Positions 13,453 through 17,380 of a stretch of DNA of 17,380 bases are shown piece by piece. The stretch lies in the NCBI GenBank assembly GCA_023432855.1, contig JAEZEZ010000058.1, positions 1 through 17,380 on the forward strand, in the 5' to 3' direction. The translations under genes were made by a program, and so were the position numbers. The stretch's first letter is position 1; each line of letters opens with the position of its first letter. This DNA is from Pseudomonadota bacterium. Lineage in GTDB: Bacteria > Pseudomonadota > Alphaproteobacteria > Caulobacterales > Caulobacteraceae. The notes below the pieces were generated by a model. The model had not been told where the DNA came from. It ran no database searches and worked only from the letters and a program-made list of their open reading frames with translations.

Positions 13453-15726
13453 GTGACCAGCGCCCGCCGTCTATGGATGATCCTCATCGGCCTTCTGGTC
13501 GTGTCGTTCGGCGTCCTCTTGTGGACCGGCCGCGAGATCGAGATCGCGGCTCCTCCGATGCCGGAGCGGGTCGTCACGGAGACGGGCCGCACGGTCTACA
13601 CCCGCGAGGACATCGAACTGGGCCGACGGGTCTGGCAATCGGCCGGCGGCATGCAGTTGGGCTCCATCTGGGGCCACGGCGGCTATGTCGCGCCCGACTG
13701 GTCGGCCGACTGGCTCCACCGCGAGGCGGTCAATCTCCTCGACATCTGGGCCCGGCAGCAGGGCGCGGCGAACTTCGAGGCGCTGGACGAAGAGCAGAAG
13801 GGTCTGCTGCAGGCCCGTCTGCAGCGTCGCATGCGGACGAACACCTACGATCCGCAGACCAACATCATCACCGTTTCAGACGAGCGCGCGGCCGCCATCG
13901 CCGCCGCTTCCCGTCACTACGAGAGCCTTTTCGGCAACGACCCGGCCACCGCCGAGCTTCGCGAAAACTACGCGATGAAGAACGACACGGTGCCCGACGC
14001 AGCACACCGGCGGGCGATGAGCGCGTTTTTCTGGTGGACCGCCTGGGCGGCGACCACGGAGCGGCCGAACAGCCAGACGACCTACACCAACAACTGGCCC
14101 AGCGAGCCGTTGGTCGGCAATCGACCTCCGGCTCACACTTTCCTGTGGTCGGCCTTCAGCGTGACCTTCCTGCTGGCCGGTATCGCGCTTCTCGGCTGGC
14201 ACCACGCGGTCAGCCACGGCCGGCGGGAAGAGCCGCACCGGTTGCCAGCGACCGACCCGATGCGCAGCATCGTGGTCACGCCCTCCATGGCCGCGACCGC
14301 CAAGTACTTCTGGGTGCTTCTGGCGCTGTTCCTGGTGCAGATCCTGCTGGGCGCCATGACGGCGCACTACCAGGTCGAGGGTCAGCTCGTTTACGGCTAC
14401 GAGATGGCCAACGTGATGCCCTATTCCATCACGCGGACCTGGCACACCCAGCTCGCCGTGCTCTGGATCGCCGTCGCCTGGCTGGGCACCGGCCTCTACA
14501 TCGCGCCCGCCATCTCCGGACACGAGCCCAGGTTCCAGCGGCTCGGCGTCAATTTCCTCTGGATCAGCCTGATCGTCATCGTCGTCGGCTCGTTCGCCGG
14601 TCAGTGGGCGGCGGTCATGCAGATGCTCGGCCTCGAGCGGAACTTCTGGTTCGGGCACCAGGGCTGGGAATACGCCGACATGGGCCGCTTCTGGCAGTGG
14701 TACCTGTTCATCGGTCTGATGCTGTGGCTGTTCCTGGTCGGACGGGCCCTGTGGCCGGCGCTGCGGGTCCCCAACGAAGCCCGCTCGATCGTCGGCCTGC
14801 TGTTCCTGTCGACGGTCGCCATCGGCCTGTTCTTCGCGGCGGCGCTGTTCTGGAACGAGAACACGCACATTTCGATCGTCGAGTACTGGCGCTGGTGGCT
14901 GGTCCACCTGTGGGTCGAGGGCTTCTTCGAGGTCTTCGCCACGGCGGTGATCGCCTTCCTGTTCACGCGCCTGGGCCTCATCCCGGTGCGCACGGCCACG
15001 ATCGCCGTGCTGTTCGCCACCATCATCTTCATGGCCGGCGGCGTGCTGGGCACGCTCCACCACCTCTACTTCAGCGGCACGCCGACACCGGTGCTGGCGC
15101 TGGGGGCGAGCTTCTCGGCCCTGGAGGTGGTGCCGCTCGCCTACATCGGCTTCGAGGCCTACGAACACTGGAAGCTCGGCGGGGCGACCCCGTGGATGCG
15201 CCGCTACAAGTGGCCGGTGATGTTCTTCCTGGCGGTCGCCTTCTGGAACCTCGTCGGCGCGGGCCTCTTCGGCTTCCTCATCAACCCGCCGCTGTCGCTC
15301 TACTACATGCAGGGCCTCAACCTGACCCCGCTGCACGGCCACACCGCCCTGTTCGGCGTCTACGGCATGCTCGGGATCGGCCTGGTGCTGTTCTGCCTGC
15401 GCGGGCTGAAACCCGATCTGGTCTGGAACGAGAAGATCCTCGCCGTCAGCTTCTGGTCGTTCAACATCGGCCTCGCCATGATGGCCCTCCTGACCCTGCT
15501 GCCGCTTGGAACCATGCAGCTGCTGGCCGCCATCCGGCACGGCTACTGGTACGCCCGGTCCGAGCAGTTCATGCAGCAGCCGATTGTGGACCTGCTGGTC
15601 TGGATGCGGGTGCCGGGCGACGTGGTGTTCAGCATCGGCGCGCTCGCGCTGGCACTGTTCGTGGCCATGCTCTGGATCCGGCCGAAGCGCGAGCCGGGTG
15701 AACCCGACAGCGATCCCAAGGCCTGA
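13453..15726 (+). CDS. norB: Quinol-dependent nitric oxide reductase (qNor-2)
   Basis: This 757-residue protein is a second full-length qNor that aligns with qNor-1 from end to end. It has an N-terminal helix (7-25), a periplasmic cytochrome c-like domain without CxxCH that holds GSIWGHGGYVAPDW (70-83), and a 12-helix core. All ligands are present: H331 and H630 for heme b, H628 for heme b3, and H485, H536, H537 and E489 for the non-heme iron. E558 is the second active-site glutamate. The GTG start at 13453 is fixed by GGAGG 7 bases upstream and by matching the qNor-1 length. The frame is open farther upstream, but that part lacks homology. It has no recognisable NnrR box of its own. Two bases separate it from the SirB2-family gene. 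It appears intact. Confidence 0.95.
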   Translation: MTSARRLWMILIGLLVVSFGVLLWTGREIEIAAPPMPERVVTETGRTVYTREDIELGRRVWQSAGGMQLGSIWGHGGYVAPDWSADWLHREAVNLLDIWARQQGAANFEALDEEQKGLLQARLQRRMRTNTYDPQTNIITVSDERAAAIAAASRHYESLFGNDPATAELRENYAMKNDTVPDAAHRRAMSAFFWWTAWAATTERPNSQTTYTNNWPSEPLVGNRPPAHTFLWSAFSVTFLLAGIALLGWHHAVSHGRREEPHRLPATDPMRSIVVTPSMAATAKYFWVLLALFLVQILLGAMTAHYQVEGQLVYGYEMANVMPYSITRTWHTQLAVLWIAVAWLGTGLYIAPAISGHEPRFQRLGVNFLWISLIVIVVGSFAGQWAAVMQMLGLERNFWFGHQGWEYADMGRFWQWYLFIGLMLWLFLVGRALWPALRVPNEARSIVGLLFLSTVAIGLFFAAALFWNENTHISIVEYWRWWLVHLWVEGFFEVFATAVIAFLFTRLGLIPVRTATIAVLFATIIFMAGGVLGTLHHLYFSGTPTPVLALGASFSALEVVPLAYIGFEAYEHWKLGGATPWMRRYKWPVMFFLAVAFWNLVGAGLFGFLINPPLSLYYMQGLNLTPLHGHTALFGVYGMLGIGLVLFCLRGLKPDLVWNEKILAVSFWSFNIGLAMMALLTLLPLGTMQLLAAIRHGYWYARSEQFMQQPIVDLLVWMRVPGDVVFSIGALALALFVAMLWIRPKREPGEPDSDPKA

Positions 15727-15728
15727 TC

Positions 15729-16130
15729 TTGGAGGAGTTCTATCTCCAGATCCGCTGGGTCCATATCGGCTCGGTAATCGCCAGCGGGCTGCTCTTCGCA
15801 TTCCGCGGCGCGGCGCTGAACCTGTTCGGCGCCGCGTGGACGCGCGCCATGCCGCTGCGCCTGCTGAGCTGGACCATCGACACCACCCTGCTCACCGCAG
15901 CGCTGATGTTGATGACCGTGGTGGAGCAGTATCCCTTCCGGGACCACTGGCTGACCGTGAAGGTCCTGCTGCTGGTCGTCTACATCGGCCTCGGCGCCGT
16001 CGCGCTGAACCCGTCGCGGCCGCGCAAGATGCGGCTCGGATTCTTCGCGGCCGCGGTGCTGGTGTTCCTGTACATCGTCACGGTCGCGCGGGCGCACCAT
16101 CCGCTCGGCTTCCTGAGCGGGGCGGTCTGA
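15729..16130 (+). CDS. SirB2 family four-helix membrane protein
   Basis: The 133-residue protein has four hydrophobic segments, at roughly residues 8-32, 40-64, 72-93 and 102-122. RWVHIGSVIASGLLFAFRG near the N-terminus, WTIDTTLLTAALML, and HWLTVKVLLLVVYIGLG fit the SirB2 family of small inner-membrane proteins, whose biochemical function is unknown. His12 and the His in DHWLTVK fall in positions where membrane heme proteins often bind heme, which is only a suggestion. The start is a TTG two bases after the qNor-2 stop, with AAGG 7 bases upstream, and no better ATG or GTG is available near the first helix. Translation is probably coupled to qNor-2. It ends 7 bases before the convergent porin gene. 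Confidence 0.8.
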   Translation: MEEFYLQIRWVHIGSVIASGLLFAFRGAALNLFGAAWTRAMPLRLLSWTIDTTLLTAALMLMTVVEQYPFRDHWLTVKVLLLVVYIGLGAVALNPSRPRKMRLGFFAAAVLVFLYIVTVARAHHPLGFLSGAV

Positions 16131-16137
16131 ACCCGGC

Positions 16138-17331
16138 TCAATAGCGGTACTCGAGACTGAGCCAGCCCTTGGTGGTGTCGGGATAGGCCGGATGGTCGCC
16201 CCGGAAACGGGCGCCCTTCAGTTCCACCGACCAGCCCTTGGCCAGGGGAAGCGCCGCCGCCACGTCCAGCTCGCGGCCGTATCGGACCTCGCCGTCCGAG
16301 TCCCGGAAGTCGTGGGCCTCCAGTTTCAGGGTCACCGCCCGGGTCCCCAGGGGAACGGCGGCCTGGCCGCGCAGGTAGAGGTCCCGCACACCGTCCGGCG
16401 GAGCGGCGCCGATGACGTCGGCCCAACCCTGGAACGCGTGCAGCGTCGCCAGCGGCGTGCGGAACCCGACCGCGCCATCGCCCTCGAGTCGCTCGTAGAC
16501 CAGGGCCGCGGACCATCGCTCGCCCTTCAACCCGCCCGCGACGAGCCGGTAGTCGAGATCGAAGGCGGCCGGGTTGTCGCCGTAGTCGCCCTGGCGTGCG
16601 TACTCCAGCTCCCAGGTCGCGCTGGTGGCGGCCACGACCAGGCGGGCGCCCGCTAACCGCGCGCCGAAGGTAGCGGACGATTGCGCCGGTGCTTCCTCGA
16701 GATCGATCAGGTAGCCATAGCCGGACAGCCGTCCGGCGGGGGTCTCGCCTTCCAGGACGGCGGCGTGGACATCGCCTGTCCATACGCCCTGGGGGTGATC
16801 CCGACCGAGAGGCCGGTTGATCCGGCCGATCCAGGCATAGCTGAGGGTCACCGGCTCCAGCGCGCTGGTGACCAGCTTGACCCCGTCGAAGGTCTGTTCG
16901 TTCTGACGCCAGCCGACATTCCCCATGTAGCGGGCGTTGCCGAGGATGATGCGCTGACGGCCGGCGACGATCTCCGTGCGGGGCAGGCCGGTCCAGGTCA
17001 CCTGGACCCGATTCAGTTCCGTGGTCTCGGGGTCGGCGACGGTCGGCCGGCGCGGATCGGGGTCGACCGGGTCCGAGTAGTCATCGACCAGGGCGGTGAC
17101 GTTCTCGAGCTCCGCCAGGAACCGGAAATCCGACACTTGGGGCGACTGCCAGCCCAGCCGGGTGCGAAGCGTCAGGGCGTCGGCGCCGAGCGGCCGGTCG
17201 GCCTGGTCCACCGCCTCGTAGCGAAGGCGGCTCTCGAACAGGATTTTGCCCGGGATGGCGGGCTGGGCGATAACGGCGCCCGGCGCCGTCGCTGCGGCGA
17301 GGACGAGCAGGTTGAGGGCGGTACGGTTCAC
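16138..17331 (-). CDS. Outer-membrane beta-barrel protein, alginate export (AlgE)-like
   Basis: The 397-residue protein has a signal peptide (1 to about 22, cleavage near AVIAQPA) and then alternating hydrophobic and polar strands typical of a large beta-barrel. It ends in WLSLEYRY, with the terminal aromatic residue used by the outer-membrane assembly machinery. The GRQRIILGNARYMGN segment (about 123-137) and FDGVKLV resemble the alginate-export/AlgE-like porin family. Members are found in many bacteria that make no alginate, so the substrate is unknown. The start is GTG 17331 with GAGAC five bases upstream. It converges with the SirB2-family gene, and no NnrR-type box is seen in the 49 bases of upstream sequence in the window. 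Family call is moderate. Confidence 0.75.
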   Translation of the reverse strand: MNRTALNLLVLAAATAPGAVIAQPAIPGKILFESRLRYEAVDQADRPLGADALTLRTRLGWQSPQVSDFRFLAELENVTALVDDYSDPVDPDPRRPTVADPETTELNRVQVTWTGLPRTEIVAGRQRIILGNARYMGNVGWRQNEQTFDGVKLVTSALEPVTLSYAWIGRINRPLGRDHPQGVWTGDVHAAVLEGETPAGRLSGYGYLIDLEEAPAQSSATFGARLAGARLVVAATSATWELEYARQGDYGDNPAAFDLDYRLVAGGLKGERWSAALVYERLEGDGAVGFRTPLATLHAFQGWADVIGAAPPDGVRDLYLRGQAAVPLGTRAVTLKLEAHDFRDSDGEVRYGRELDVAAALPLAKGWSVELKGARFRGDHPAYPDTTKGWLSLEYRY

Positions 17332-17380
17332 GGCAGTCTCGATGCTGGATATGGAAACGGGCGCCGGGGGGCCGGCCGCC

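Noticed and set aside
13419..15701. 760-codon plus-strand open frame overlapping qNor-2 in another frame
   Set aside because: The product is rich in Arg, Pro, Gly and His without domains, while the overlapping frame encodes an intact qNor with all ligands.
13876..15801. 641-codon minus-strand open frame opposite qNor-2
   Set aside because: Polar repetitive composition and no domain. It is an antisense shadow of the membrane protein gene.

Overview
The window is GC-rich (high G+C at third codon positions) and reads as chromosomal DNA of an alphaproteobacterium, most likely of the Caulobacterales (Brevundimonas/Phenylobacterium-like). That placement is inference from gene style and regulator type, not from a phylogenetic marker. 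Every gene found is protein coding. I see no tRNA, rRNA, CRISPR array, transposase or insertion sequence, and no change in base composition that would suggest recent transfer.

Layout. Positions 1-562 hold the 3' end of an unidentified gene, a strong hairpin and a small membrane protein, all on the plus strand. From 8580 down to 559 the minus strand carries, in order of transcription, a Crp/Fnr (FixK-like) regulator, hemN, a quinol-dependent nitric oxide reductase (qNor-1), nnrS, a DUF454/YbaN membrane protein and a group II PLP-dependent amino-acid decarboxylase. Divergent from the first regulator, at 8780-9781 on the plus strand, are a second Crp/Fnr regulator (NnrR/DNR-like) and a 77-residue DUF1858 protein. 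A bidirectional terminator hairpin separates these from a minus-strand pair, a YtfE/ScdA-type hemerythrin protein followed by pseudoazurin. Divergent from the hemerythrin gene, at 11048-16130, are a B12-dependent class II ribonucleotide reductase (nrdJ), a second complete qNor (qNor-2) and a SirB2-family membrane protein. An AlgE-like outer-membrane barrel on the minus strand closes the window.

How it fits together. This looks like a nitric oxide (NO) and low-oxygen response island. Three near-identical palindromes, GTTGCG-N4-CGCAAA, lie upstream of qNor-1, upstream of pseudoazurin, and between the hemerythrin gene and nrdJ. Two degenerate copies lie before the DUF454 gene and the DUF1858 gene. 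They resemble known NnrR-type sites and the two regulators in the window are natural candidates to bind them. The inferred regulon joins NO removal (two qNors, NnrS), iron-sulfur or NO damage repair (hemerythrin plus a CxxC DUF1858 protein encoded separately), copper electron transfer (pseudoazurin), oxygen-independent heme synthesis (HemN) and oxygen-independent dNTP synthesis (NrdJ). No nitrite reductase, norC, norQ or norD is present, so NO either comes from genes outside the window or from outside the cell.

The least explained parts are the amino-acid decarboxylase at the end of the nor-nnrS operon, the presence of two intact qNors about 7 kb apart, the nrdJ-qNor-2-sirB2 gene run, and several strong stem-loops and palindromes next to the regulatory boxes.
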